A stretch of 64,000 nucleotides of DNA from Flavobacterium psychrolimnae (lineage in GTDB: Bacteria > Bacteroidota > Bacteroidia > Flavobacteriales > Flavobacteriaceae), in contig NZ_QNUX01000003.1 in the NCBI RefSeq assembly GCF_003312425.1, positions 1-64,000 on the forward strand, in the 5' to 3' direction. Within the stretch, counting starts at the first letter, position 1; each line of letters opens with the position of its first letter. Below, piece after piece: positions 43,832-52,199 of this stretch. The notes beneath the pieces are model-generated. The model searched no databases. It was not told where the DNA came from and saw only the letters and a list, made by a program, of their open reading frames with translations. A program made the translations under genes and the position numbers.

Positions 43832-44518
43832 TTATTCTTCTAATAAAATATTAATGTCTTGTTGTAAGTTTCTTACTCCCATTTTATCTAATCCGTCATA
43901 ATATAAAATAGGGTTTCCAAATTCATCATTTCTGCAACGAATATTTCCATTTTTATCAATCAAGGCAAACAATCCTGAATGTTCAAAACCACCTGCAACT
44001 TTTTTATTTTCACCTGCGTAAAGATTAAATCCTTTATTAGCAAGATTAAATATGTAGGCTTTATCACCAGTCAAGAAATTCCAATTAGTAGATTTTACTC
44101 CAAGAAGATTGGCATGTTCTTTTAATACTTTTGCAGTATCATGTTCCGGATCGATAGTGATGGAGACAATTCCAAAATTACGATTTCCAAAAAACTTTTT
44201 CTCAATAAGAAGCATGCTTTCATTCATCTTCGGACAAATAGTAGGACAGGTAGTAAAAAAAAACTCCAATACATACACTTTCCCCTTATATGTTTCATTA
44301 GTTACCTTCTTATTATCTTGATTTATTAATTGAAATTTTGGAGCAGGACCAATTTTAATTAATTCCCCTTCTTCTGTAGTTGTTGGATTAACACTATCGA
44401 GCCTGTCGCCTTGAACCACCTTATCATTTTTAATTCTTTCTACAATTTTTGGAATTGCATAAATTCCAAAAATCAAAATAATAAAAGAGATACCTATGTA
44501 TGATTTATTTTTAAACAT
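43832..44518 (-). CDS. SCO family copper chaperone
   Basis: A 228-residue membrane-anchored thioredoxin-fold protein with the copper-binding CxxxC motif FFFTTCPTICPKM and the conserved His in GFEHSGLFALIDKNG. SCO proteins deliver copper to the CuA site of cytochrome oxidase subunit II. It follows the SCO-like paralogue by 6 bases. Confidence 0.92.
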   Translation of the reverse strand: MFKNKSYIGISFIILIFGIYAIPKIVERIKNDKVVQGDRLDSVNPTTTEEGELIKIGPAPKFQLINQDNKKVTNETYKGKVYVLEFFFTTCPTICPKMNESMLLIEKKFFGNRNFGIVSITIDPEHDTAKVLKEHANLLGVKSTNWNFLTGDKAYIFNLANKGFNLYAGENKKVAGGFEHSGLFALIDKNGNIRCRNDEFGNPILYYDGLDKMGVRNLQQDINILLEE

Positions 44519-44524
44519 AAACTA

Positions 44525-45166
44525 CTATATTTTTCTGGTGGCGTTATTGTTCTTTTTAAGTGCAGCACGATATTCATATAGAATCACTTTGAAGTCATCA
44601 AGCATCTCGTTGCTCAACTCCGCTGGGTGAAATGTACTATATCCTTCTTTAGCATCTTTTACCAATTTTCTACCGCGAAGATTTCTCTTCTTATCGACAA
44701 TATATACTTTTGGAGTTCCTAATTTATCGTCTAATTTCTCCACTAATTTTAATTGATCGTAATAGACCTTAATTTCATCAGGAGAAGCAAAAACAAAACG
44801 CCATTGCGCTACATCCGTAAAGGCTCCTAAAGCATCTACAACTTTTTTTGCGTCTTTTTCAGTTCCCGTTGGACAAATCATTACAAACTGCACATCTTTA
44901 AACTCGTGATATCTTTGATAAATCTTCTGATTCAAATTGAAAAGATTCCCTCTGTTTTTTAATAGCTCAGTACCCATAAACCCCAGAATAGTTACTTTCC
45001 CATTCAAAGTAACTTTTTGTCCGTCTAAAGATTGCCAATTCCCAAAATCAGCAGTATTAGGAGTTATTGTTGGTAATTTAGTAAACCCATTTACGCCAGA
45101 AGCAAAAAAAAGGTAGGCAACTATAGGCAAAATAAAAAGAACGAAAAGGACAATATTTTTTTTCAT
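44525..45166 (-). CDS. SCO-like thioredoxin-fold protein lacking the CxxxC motif
   Basis: A 213-residue membrane-anchored protein from the ATG at 45164-45166. The fold resembles SCO (KVTILGFMGTELLKNRGNLF, later GTPKVYIVDKKRNLRGRK). The position where SCO has CxxxC is occupied by MGTELLKN with no Cys. The only Cys is in VMICPTG. So it cannot bind copper in the SCO way. It may be a structural partner of the authentic SCO protein encoded directly downstream. Confidence 0.75.
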   Translation of the reverse strand: MKKNIVLFVLFILPIVAYLFFASGVNGFTKLPTITPNTADFGNWQSLDGQKVTLNGKVTILGFMGTELLKNRGNLFNLNQKIYQRYHEFKDVQFVMICPTGTEKDAKKVVDALGAFTDVAQWRFVFASPDEIKVYYDQLKLVEKLDDKLGTPKVYIVDKKRNLRGRKLVKDAKEGYSTFHPAELSNEMLDDFKVILYEYRAALKKNNNATRKI

Positions 45167-45193
45167 TGTAATGATACTTTTAAAGTACAAAAA

Positions 45194-45224
45194 TAAAAAA
45201 AGGTACGCAATGCGTACCCTTTTA
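45194..45224 (-). terminator. Terminator after cytochrome oxidase subunit IV
   Basis: GGTACGC and GCGTACC, separated by AAT, form a perfect stem followed on the minus strand by a run of T. It stops the ctaB-oxidase transcript before the SCO-like genes. Confidence 0.85.
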
Positions 45225-45240
45225 TTGAATTAATATCTTG

Positions 45241-45591
45241 TTAAAAATTCCATTTAATAGTAGAATTTTTAAAAACCTCATAAATATAATCCCCTTCGGT
45301 CAAAAGAATAAAGAGAATATATAATATCAGAAAAATTAGGGGAAAAACAACTGCATTTCTTAAAGTACTTTTTTCTCCTTCCATGTGCATGAAAGCCCAA
45401 ACAATATAATACGCTTTATAAATAGTAAGAGCGTAGAATATCCAGTTCAGTAAATTCATTCCCATAAGATTGTTCATGTGTAGCGCTTCAGGTTTTAAAA
45501 TCCCTAAAATTACTTCTACAACTGTAACGGCAGACAATATTCCGAAAACTTTCCAGATTCTACCTATATTAGATACGTGTTCGTGTGACAT
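45241..45591 (-). CDS. Cytochrome c oxidase subunit IV family protein
   Basis: A 116-residue protein with three membrane helices (GILSAVTVVEVILGILK, LLNWIFYALTIYKAYYIVWAF, VVFPLIFLILYILFILL) and the conserved MHMEGEK loop. It is a small oxidase subunit and ends in a terminator. Confidence 0.85.
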   Translation of the reverse strand: MSHEHVSNIGRIWKVFGILSAVTVVEVILGILKPEALHMNNLMGMNLLNWIFYALTIYKAYYIVWAFMHMEGEKSTLRNAVVFPLIFLILYILFILLTEGDYIYEVFKNSTIKWNF

Positions 45592-45610
45592 GATAATTAC
45601 TTTTTGAAAA

Positions 45611-46588
45611 TTAAACTAGATAGAAAACTGTAAATACAAAAACCCAAACTAAATCGACAAAGTGCCAATAAAGACCAACTTTCTCTACCATTTCATAACT
45701 TTTTCTTTTTTCGTAAGTCCCAATTAATACATTAAAAAATATAATGATGTTTATCACAACTCCAGAAAAAACGTGAAATCCGTGGAATCCAGTAATAAAG
45801 AAAAAGAAATCAGCAAATAATTTACTACCGTATTCGTTTCTAACCAAGTTAGCACCTTCAACAACATAATGAGCTTGACTCAATCTTGCTTCAGATTCTG
45901 CTCTTGATAAAATTGTTTTCTGTTTTTCAGCAGTAACAACCTCAGTTCTGATTAAAAGTTCAGGATGAGCTTTGAAACCCGCTTGAACTTCTGCTACAGA
46001 GTACGATGGAAGAGTTGGTTCACTCATAAACCATTTTGCTTTGTTTCTTGTCAGTTGCTCTCTCTCCTCAGGCAAAGTTGCAGCAAAATCAGCTAAGGCT
46101 ACACGCTTACCATCTTTATCAACAAACTGAAGTAAACTACCTCCTTTTGTTTCAATAGCACCATATTCTCCTTTGATGAAATTTTTCCATTCCCAAGCTT
46201 GAGACCCTACGAAAATCAAACCACCAATAATGGTTAAGAACATGTAGAGAACCACTTTGTTTTTTTTCATTTGATGACCTGCATCAACAGCCAAAACCAT
46301 TGTTACTGATGAGAAAATCAAAATAAAAGTCATTAATGCCACATAATACATCGGAGCGGATACTCCATGCATAAACGGAAAGTGAGTAAACACTTCGTCA
46401 GCCAAAGGCCATGTTTCAATAAATTTAAATCGAGAAAAACCATACGCCGCTAGAAATCCAGAGAACGTTAAAGCATCTGATACGATAAAAAACCACATCA
46501 TCAATTTGCCATAACTTGCTCCCATTGGCTCATTGCCGCCTCCCCAAGTTTTTTCTTCACTATTTGCAGTAGTAACTGTCGCTTCCAT
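45611..46588 (-). CDS. Cytochrome c oxidase subunit III with large internal loop
   Basis: A 325-residue membrane protein. Conserved subunit III motifs include FFIVSDALTFSGFLAAYGF, GFHGFHVFSGV and HFVDLVWVFVF. Typical subunits are about 200-260 residues; here a loop of about 100 polar residues (about 140-240, KNFIKGEY to VEGANLVRNEYG) separates the membrane halves. It is co-transcribed with the second subunit III gene upstream. Confidence 0.9.
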   Translation of the reverse strand: MEATVTTANSEEKTWGGGNEPMGASYGKLMMWFFIVSDALTFSGFLAAYGFSRFKFIETWPLADEVFTHFPFMHGVSAPMYYVALMTFILIFSSVTMVLAVDAGHQMKKNKVVLYMFLTIIGGLIFVGSQAWEWKNFIKGEYGAIETKGGSLLQFVDKDGKRVALADFAATLPEEREQLTRNKAKWFMSEPTLPSYSVAEVQAGFKAHPELLIRTEVVTAEKQKTILSRAESEARLSQAHYVVEGANLVRNEYGSKLFADFFFFITGFHGFHVFSGVVINIIIFFNVLIGTYEKRKSYEMVEKVGLYWHFVDLVWVFVFTVFYLV

Positions 46589-46630
46589 AAAAGTTATTCG
46601 TTAAAAAGTTCCCAAATTTACGTTTTTTTC

Positions 46631-47218
46631 TTATTTAAAGAAATATAAAAACAAAAACAAATAAACCCACAATAAGTCAAGAAAGTGCCAGTACATTGCA
46701 CCAAGTTCAATTCCAAGGGTTTGAGATGAATTGTATTTTTGTTTAAAATGATTATAAATTATAATTAGTAGTGAAATCACGCCACCAGCAAGGTGAATCA
46801 AGTGCACAACCGTAACTACGTATAAAAAAGTAGTGGTTATTGAGCTTCCGCTTCCGGTGAAATAATAACCGTTTTCCACTATTTGACCAAATCCTACGAA
46901 CTGTAAAATTACAAACAATATTCCGAGAACTAAGGTGCTCAAAAGAAAAATTGTTGTTTTACTTTGATCGTTTTTTTGAATTGACTTTTTTGCCAAATGA
47001 AACGTTACACTGCATGCTATAATCGCTAAAGTACTATAGTAAAATGCCGGTGGTAATTGAAAATCTTTCAACCAGTCGGCTCTGGATTTACTTACCACAA
47101 AAGCACTCGTAAGTCCTGCGAACATCATGGTCATACTCACCATTGCAAACAACAAAATCAATTTGTATGATCTTGCGGTTCTCGATTTTTGTTCGGCTGC
47201 TGTCATTGTCATCTCCAT
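46631..47218 (-). CDS. Cytochrome c oxidase subunit III-like protein
   Basis: A 195-residue protein with five membrane helices and the motif HLIHLAGGVISLL plus YWHFLDLLWVYLFLFLYF. It is shorter and more divergent than the neighbouring subunit III. Starts may be MEMTM or the Met two codons on. The gene begins 3 bases before the ctaB stop region, so the pair is coupled. Confidence 0.88.
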   Translation of the reverse strand: MEMTMTAAEQKSRTARSYKLILLFAMVSMTMMFAGLTSAFVVSKSRADWLKDFQLPPAFYYSTLAIIACSVTFHLAKKSIQKNDQSKTTIFLLSTLVLGILFVILQFVGFGQIVENGYYFTGSGSSITTTFLYVVTVVHLIHLAGGVISLLIIIYNHFKQKYNSSQTLGIELGAMYWHFLDLLWVYLFLFLYFFK

Positions 47219-47220
47219 AA

Positions 47221-48123
47221 CTATCTTAAAAATTTATCAAATATATAAACTAACTGTAATAATGTAATATAAGAAACACTTACTAACATTAAGGTACGGG
47301 CAGCTTTTGCTGTTCTCAACTTATACAATCGTACGGCGTAAAATAACATCCATAGTCCCAACAAAAATACAACAACCGCTGCAATAGGCGTCATATATAA
47401 ACTACCAGTATAACCCAAAACAGGTAAAAGCGAGGCTAAAATCAACCAAACCGTGTATAAAATAATCTGCAAGGCTGTACCTTTATCTTTTTTACCTGTA
47501 GGCAACATGAAGAAACCTGCTTTTTCATAATCTTCATACAAGAACCATCCAATAGCCCAAAAATGTGGAAATTGCCAAAAAAACTGAATTAAAAATAAAG
47601 TTCCTGCTTCAATTCCAAATTCGCCTGTAGCCGCAACCCAACCCAACATAAACGGAATTGCTCCCGGAAAAGCTCCAACAAAAACTGACAACGAAGTCAT
47701 TGTTTTCAAAGGAGTGTAAACACTTGTATACAAAAATATTGAAATAGCACCAAACATTGCCGTTTTAGGATTGATCGTGTACAACAAAGCAATTCCAACA
47801 ATTGTCAAAAGACTTGCAATAATCAAAGCCGTAGGTTGCGACATCCTGCCAGCCGGCACGGGACGGTTTTTAGTTCTATCCATCAAAGCATCCAAGTCTT
47901 TTTCAATCACCTGATTAAAAGCATTTGATGCTCCAACCATGCAATATCCACCTACAGCTAACTTTAATAAAACCATCCAATCTAATGAATGCAAATCATA
48001 AATTCCAAGCATAAACCCAGCAATCGACGAAAAAACAACACTAATTGCTAAACGTGCTTTGGTGATCTCGCGGAAATCAATGTAAACAGATTTTAATGAA
48101 AAGGGACTTTGTGTTGCGTTCAA
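47221..48123 (-). CDS. ctaB: Haem O synthase (protohaem IX farnesyltransferase)
   Basis: A 300-residue UbiA-type membrane enzyme that adds a farnesyl group to haem B, giving haem O for oxidases. The prenyl-binding motif NAFNQVIEKDLDALMDRTKN matches the family pattern NxxxDxxxDxxMxRT. The second Asp-rich loop is YEDYEKAGFFMLP. It is the first gene of the oxidase run. Confidence 0.95.
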   Translation of the reverse strand: MNATQSPFSLKSVYIDFREITKARLAISVVFSSIAGFMLGIYDLHSLDWMVLLKLAVGGYCMVGASNAFNQVIEKDLDALMDRTKNRPVPAGRMSQPTALIIASLLTIVGIALLYTINPKTAMFGAISIFLYTSVYTPLKTMTSLSVFVGAFPGAIPFMLGWVAATGEFGIEAGTLFLIQFFWQFPHFWAIGWFLYEDYEKAGFFMLPTGKKDKGTALQIILYTVWLILASLLPVLGYTGSLYMTPIAAVVVFLLGLWMLFYAVRLYKLRTAKAARTLMLVSVSYITLLQLVYIFDKFLR

Positions 48124-48156
48124 TGCTAAAGATTATTTGCTTTGTGAAAACTTTTG

Positions 48157-48188
48157 CAAAAATAGGCTATCAAAAGGGATTTGACAAA
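48157..48188 (-). promoter_or_regulatory. Promoter of the ctaB-oxidase run
   Basis: TTTG (48185-48188) and TATTTTTGC on the minus strand are 20 bases apart, matching the Bacteroidota consensus, about 35 bases before the ctaB start. Confidence 0.65.
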
Positions 48189-48228
48189 AAACAATTCATA
48201 AAAAGATTATTAATCAGTAAAATAAAGA

Positions 48229-50352
48229 TTAATAATCAAAATACCAATTAAAGATATCCGCTCTTAATCCTAAAGTTAACCAATTTGTGCTCTGATTGAA
48301 AGTAGTTGCCGTATTTTTTGTTGGGTCAAAACTCCTGTAAATATAACTTCCAAAGAGTTTTAGATTCGTTGCCGGATTCACTAAATAGCCTCCTTGAAAA
48401 TCAGCAATAAAAACAGCGGTTTTGTTTCCCTGACCCACTTTTACACCACTATCAAACGGTCTGTTTTCATCGTAATCTTTATAAATATTTCCACCGTAAT
48501 TAAAATTATCTTCGGTAGTATCAAAATCCAACCCCCGAGTTCCCATAGTAATTTTTGCATCAGCAAAATACCTCCCTTTATGATATCGGGCAATAGCAAT
48601 TAATTCTTTAAAATTCCCACCCCATTGATGTCCTATACTTTGATTATTATGCCCGTAATTAGTAATTGGCATGCTATGCGAATAAACATAAGGACGTACA
48701 TGATTGTATTCCAATTGCAACAATAAATTATCAATTTTGAAAGCATTGTAATATTTCGCACCCAGTTGGTATCCGTATTTATTCTTCCAGCTATTATCCC
48801 CTTCTTTGATGTCACCAAGAGAAAATTCATCCAAGATAAACTGTCCGTAAAAGTTAATTTGATTGCTCCATTTGTATTTGTAGGTCAACCCTAGAATTGC
48901 ATTTCCGCTTCTGGCCGAAGATGCAAATTCAACCGAACGATAAAATATAATAGGATTCACAAAGCTCACATCGAATCCTCTATCATTAGTATTAGTCCAA
49001 ATCACGGATTCAAAAAAACCAAGATTTAATTTATTCGAAACATTCCAACTCAAATAATGGTTTGCTATAAACTTAGTCGCATACGTACGTTCTAAAGTGA
49101 CCTCTGGACGAACATCTTTGAGCCACATGTAGGTATTAGTATATTTTATTTTCCAAAAATTAGTGTTCAATTTAAAATAAGGATACGGGCTGGCACCATC
49201 ACTTTCTAATAAAGATCGGTATCCATCGCCAATAAAATTTCTACCGTAACCCAACTGTAAATCGATATGTTTGCTTGGCGTAAAAGTCAAATTGGCTTCC
49301 GCCGAAGGAAAATCATACGCATCGGTTTTGAAATCTTTTGCAATACCAATTCCAGGAATAATTGCCGGATTTCCTCCAGCTGGCCTAATAGATTCCGCAT
49401 AATTATTGAAATAATCTGCAAAACGTCCTTGACTTTCAAAAACAGTAGTAGTAAAATTCAACGTTTTACCCAATCCACCGCGAAAATTGATTCCACGCGT
49501 ATTTATATAAGTATACGACACATCACTTTTTGAAGCTTTCCCAACTTGTAAATCAAGAATAGGATTCAGTGTAAACCAGTAATCCTCGCCCTGAATTTCA
49601 ACCATGTTTTCATTCCACAACTTTCTTGCCCACCAACTGGAAGCAGTTTTTTTAAGCTTTTCATTCACTGCTTTCAAGTCATAATATTTAAACACTTCTG
49701 CATAGGTATATGGTTTTGAAGCGGTATGATTGTTACTTCCCATTTGGTTTAACGAAGCATCAAATTGCGCATAATAACTATGTGAAAACGGTATATTCAA
49801 ATGACTTTCAAACTCCGGGCTATTAAATTTTTTGTAAACAATACTATCCAGTTCGGTTAATTTTTTGGTGTTGTTTGGGACAATATCGGCTTGCGCCAAA
49901 GTTGTGGCAGCAACTTCTTCCCTACTTTTTAAAGGAATCGAAATCGTCATGGTAAACTTAGCATACGTTGGTTTTCCATTGTATGTCGAGGGCTGAATTT
50001 TTGGGAATTTACCAAAAACTCTTTTTGTTTCTTCAATCAATTTTTCCTCCGTAGCATCCACATAAATTACTTTGAAAAGACCGTTGCTATCAACTTCAAA
50101 AAGCACTTTTACATTTCCTTGAAAATTACTTAATGTCAAATTCTCCGGAATTTCAAAATTCGCAAATACAAAATCCTGTACCTGATTATAAAAACAGGTT
50201 TCTAAAGCATTCGATTGTAAGTTGACGCAATCCGAAAAAACTGGAAAACGCTCCGCTGAGTTGCCGGACTGTACCGTAACGCTTTTGATTTCTTGAGCAG
50301 AAATAGTAAAGGAATTTAATAATAAAAATAATCCCAACAACCTTTTGTTCAT
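48229..50352 (-). CDS. remB: RemB-like outer-membrane protein with TonB C-terminal-like domain
   Basis: A 707-residue exported protein. Signal peptide RLLGLFLLLNSFTISAQ from the ATG at 50350-50352. The next 130 residues resemble a TonB C-terminal domain (NVKVLFEVDSNGLFKVIYVD). The rest is barrel-like (SWNVSNKLNLGFFESVIWT) and ends WLTLGLRADIFNWYFDY. I identify it as RemB of gliding motility from recalled similarity and its place next to deoC. A plain capsule-assembly-type barrel is the alternative. Confidence 0.65.
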   Translation of the reverse strand: MNKRLLGLFLLLNSFTISAQEIKSVTVQSGNSAERFPVFSDCVNLQSNALETCFYNQVQDFVFANFEIPENLTLSNFQGNVKVLFEVDSNGLFKVIYVDATEEKLIEETKRVFGKFPKIQPSTYNGKPTYAKFTMTISIPLKSREEVAATTLAQADIVPNNTKKLTELDSIVYKKFNSPEFESHLNIPFSHSYYAQFDASLNQMGSNNHTASKPYTYAEVFKYYDLKAVNEKLKKTASSWWARKLWNENMVEIQGEDYWFTLNPILDLQVGKASKSDVSYTYINTRGINFRGGLGKTLNFTTTVFESQGRFADYFNNYAESIRPAGGNPAIIPGIGIAKDFKTDAYDFPSAEANLTFTPSKHIDLQLGYGRNFIGDGYRSLLESDGASPYPYFKLNTNFWKIKYTNTYMWLKDVRPEVTLERTYATKFIANHYLSWNVSNKLNLGFFESVIWTNTNDRGFDVSFVNPIIFYRSVEFASSARSGNAILGLTYKYKWSNQINFYGQFILDEFSLGDIKEGDNSWKNKYGYQLGAKYYNAFKIDNLLLQLEYNHVRPYVYSHSMPITNYGHNNQSIGHQWGGNFKELIAIARYHKGRYFADAKITMGTRGLDFDTTEDNFNYGGNIYKDYDENRPFDSGVKVGQGNKTAVFIADFQGGYLVNPATNLKLFGSYIYRSFDPTKNTATTFNQSTNWLTLGLRADIFNWYFDY

Positions 50353-50371
50353 GCTTATTTTCTTTTTGGAT

Positions 50372-51115
50372 TTAATATTCATTATTTGAATTTTGACCAT
50401 TAGCTATCATTTTTGCACCGGAAGTTCCTATTCTTTTCACCCCTAATTCAATCATCGCTACAGCTTCCCCATAAGTTCTAACTCCACCAGCAGCTTTTAC
50501 CGGAAGCGGCGAGGCATTTTCAAGCATCATCATTATAGAAGGAATAGTGGCGCCATTAGGTAAATTATTTTCGGTTTTATAAAATCCCGTAGACGATTTT
50601 ACAAAAACCTTTGGAAACAGCTCTTGTTCAAAATTAGAAACAATTACATTTTTTATCAAACTTGACAATTGGATAATTTCTTTTTCGGTGAGTGCAGCTA
50701 CTTCAATAATCCATTTTACAACTTTATTATGAGCCAGACCTAATTGGGTACATTTTAAGATTTCTTCTTTAACCAAATCTATTTCTCCATTTTTAAAAGC
50801 TTGGTAATTGCATACAAAATCTAAATCATCCGCACCATCTTTTATCGCATGAAGTGCCTCTTGAAGTTTATCTTCTAGTAAAGATGTTCCTTCGGGAAAA
50901 TCAATTACAGTTCCTATTTGTACTAACGAATTCGCTTCCGAAATCATCTTTTTAGCCAAAGAAACCATTTCTGGACGAATCATTATAAGTTTAAAATGCT
51001 CCTCGATAGCTTCCTGAATAAATCCCTGAGCCACAAGGATATTTTTTTCTTCACTGATTCCCGCTTGCTCTGCAGTTTTTAAATAGGTGGAATCTAAATA
51101 TTGCTTGATATTCAT
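50372..51115 (-). CDS. deoC: Deoxyribose-phosphate aldolase
   Basis: Cleaves 2-deoxyribose 5-phosphate to glyceraldehyde 3-phosphate and acetaldehyde. A 247-residue TIM barrel. The Schiff-base Lys is in VFVKSSTGFYK and a second conserved Lys in VKAAGGVRTYGEA; DGADDLDFVCN holds the conserved Asp. It is followed by the RemB-like gene after 19 bases. Confidence 0.95.
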   Translation of the reverse strand: MNIKQYLDSTYLKTAEQAGISEEKNILVAQGFIQEAIEEHFKLIMIRPEMVSLAKKMISEANSLVQIGTVIDFPEGTSLLEDKLQEALHAIKDGADDLDFVCNYQAFKNGEIDLVKEEILKCTQLGLAHNKVVKWIIEVAALTEKEIIQLSSLIKNVIVSNFEQELFPKVFVKSSTGFYKTENNLPNGATIPSIMMMLENASPLPVKAAGGVRTYGEAVAMIELGVKRIGTSGAKMIANGQNSNNEY

Positions 51116-51309
51116 AGCATTTCTGATTTCTTGATGATAACGAATTCGAACTCACAAAAATACATTTTATCTGCACATAAGTTTCATATTAGATTCTTCT
51201 ATTTGTATTTTTTTTAAACTCAAAACTACTATTTCTTGGCATTTTTAAAATAGAGCTCCCTAAACAACTTCCTGAACAGATAATTTCTGACTTTTACGGA
51301 AACCTATAA

Positions 51310-51337
51310 AACAAAAAAATCCCACCGAAGTGGGACT
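51310..51337 (-). terminator. Terminator after the VanZ gene
   Basis: On the minus strand TCCCAC, tetraloop TTCG, GTGGGA, then seven T. It ends the gcvH-VanZ transcript. The remaining gap to deoC (about 195 bases) shows only a TATTTTTG box near 51155-51162. Confidence 0.9.
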
Positions 51338-51354
51338 CAATTTATTTTTGAAAT

Positions 51355-51732
51355 TTATCTGAGCTTTGTATTTAAACCAAATAAAAGAACCATTACCACT
51401 GTTAAAGTTGCTCCAGACAGATTTGCTAAAACATCAAACACCTCTGCATGACGGGTTTTTGTAAATAATTCCTGAGCTATTTCGATTCCTATTCCAAAAA
51501 AAACAGAAAAAAGAAACGAAGCAATCAAAGGCAGGAAACTATTCGGATTATTTGCACGGCTTTTTAAAAACAAGAAACAAAAGAATGTAAGCACAAAATG
51601 AAAAAAAGCATGTACCAACTTATCTAAATTGGAAACAGTTCCCATTGGAACATTATTCAATTGTACCAAACAGAAAAAAGCAATTGTTCCTGCCCACAGC
51701 AAAGCAGCCCAAAAATAGAGCTGTTTACGCAC
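51355..51732 (-). CDS. VanZ-family membrane protein
   Basis: A 125-residue protein with four membrane helices and the VanZ motif NLDKLVHAFFHFVLTFFC with GIGIEIAQELF (family pattern DKxxHxxxY and ExxQ). The family name comes from a teicoplanin-resistance accessory gene. This gene carries no resistance context. It overlaps gcvH by 8 bases, so they are coupled. Confidence 0.9.
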   Translation of the reverse strand: MRKQLYFWAALLWAGTIAFFCLVQLNNVPMGTVSNLDKLVHAFFHFVLTFFCFLFLKSRANNPNSFLPLIASFLFSVFFGIGIEIAQELFTKTRHAEVFDVLANLSGATLTVVMVLLFGLNTKLR

Positions 51733-52105
51733 CTATTAATTCTTTGTATGATTCGCTTGAAAGCAATCCATCAACTTCAGCCATATTAGCTATTTTCACC
51801 TTGATCATCCATCCAGCTCCATAAGGATCTGCATTTACACTTTCCGGAGTATTCTCTAAAGCGTCATTGAAAGCAATGATTTCTCCTGCTATAGGAAGAA
51901 ACAAATCTGAAACCGTTTTAACCGCTTCAACTGTTCCAAAAACCTCATCTTTTTCTAATGTTTGATCTAAAGTTTCTACCTCAACATAAACGATATCTCC
52001 TAATTCTTTTTGAGCAAAATCAGTGATTCCTACTGTTGCGATATCGCCCTCAATACTAATCCATTCGTGATCTTTTGTGTACTTTAAATTTGCTGGTATG
52101 TTCAT
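51725..52105 (-). CDS. gcvH: Glycine cleavage system H protein
   Basis: A 126-residue lipoyl carrier that shuttles the aminomethyl group between the P and T proteins. The lipoylated Lys is in FGTVEAVKTVSDLFLP. The flanking GDIVYVEVETLD and NADPYGAGWMIKVKI are typical. Lies downstream of sprA on the same strand. Confidence 0.97.
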   Translation of the reverse strand: MNIPANLKYTKDHEWISIEGDIATVGITDFAQKELGDIVYVEVETLDQTLEKDEVFGTVEAVKTVSDLFLPIAGEIIAFNDALENTPESVNADPYGAGWMIKVKIANMAEVDGLLSSESYKELIGA

Positions 52106-52199
52106 CTAAATTGTTATTGATAATTATTAATTGATAATTGAAATTTTCTGTGACAAATGTAACAATCTTCTATTCAAATCTGCTTTAGATTTTGAAAAA

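Noticed and set aside
51355..51732. Glycopeptide resistance (vanZ)
   Set aside because: Only the family membership applies. No vanA-type genes are nearby and the gene is coupled to gcvH.
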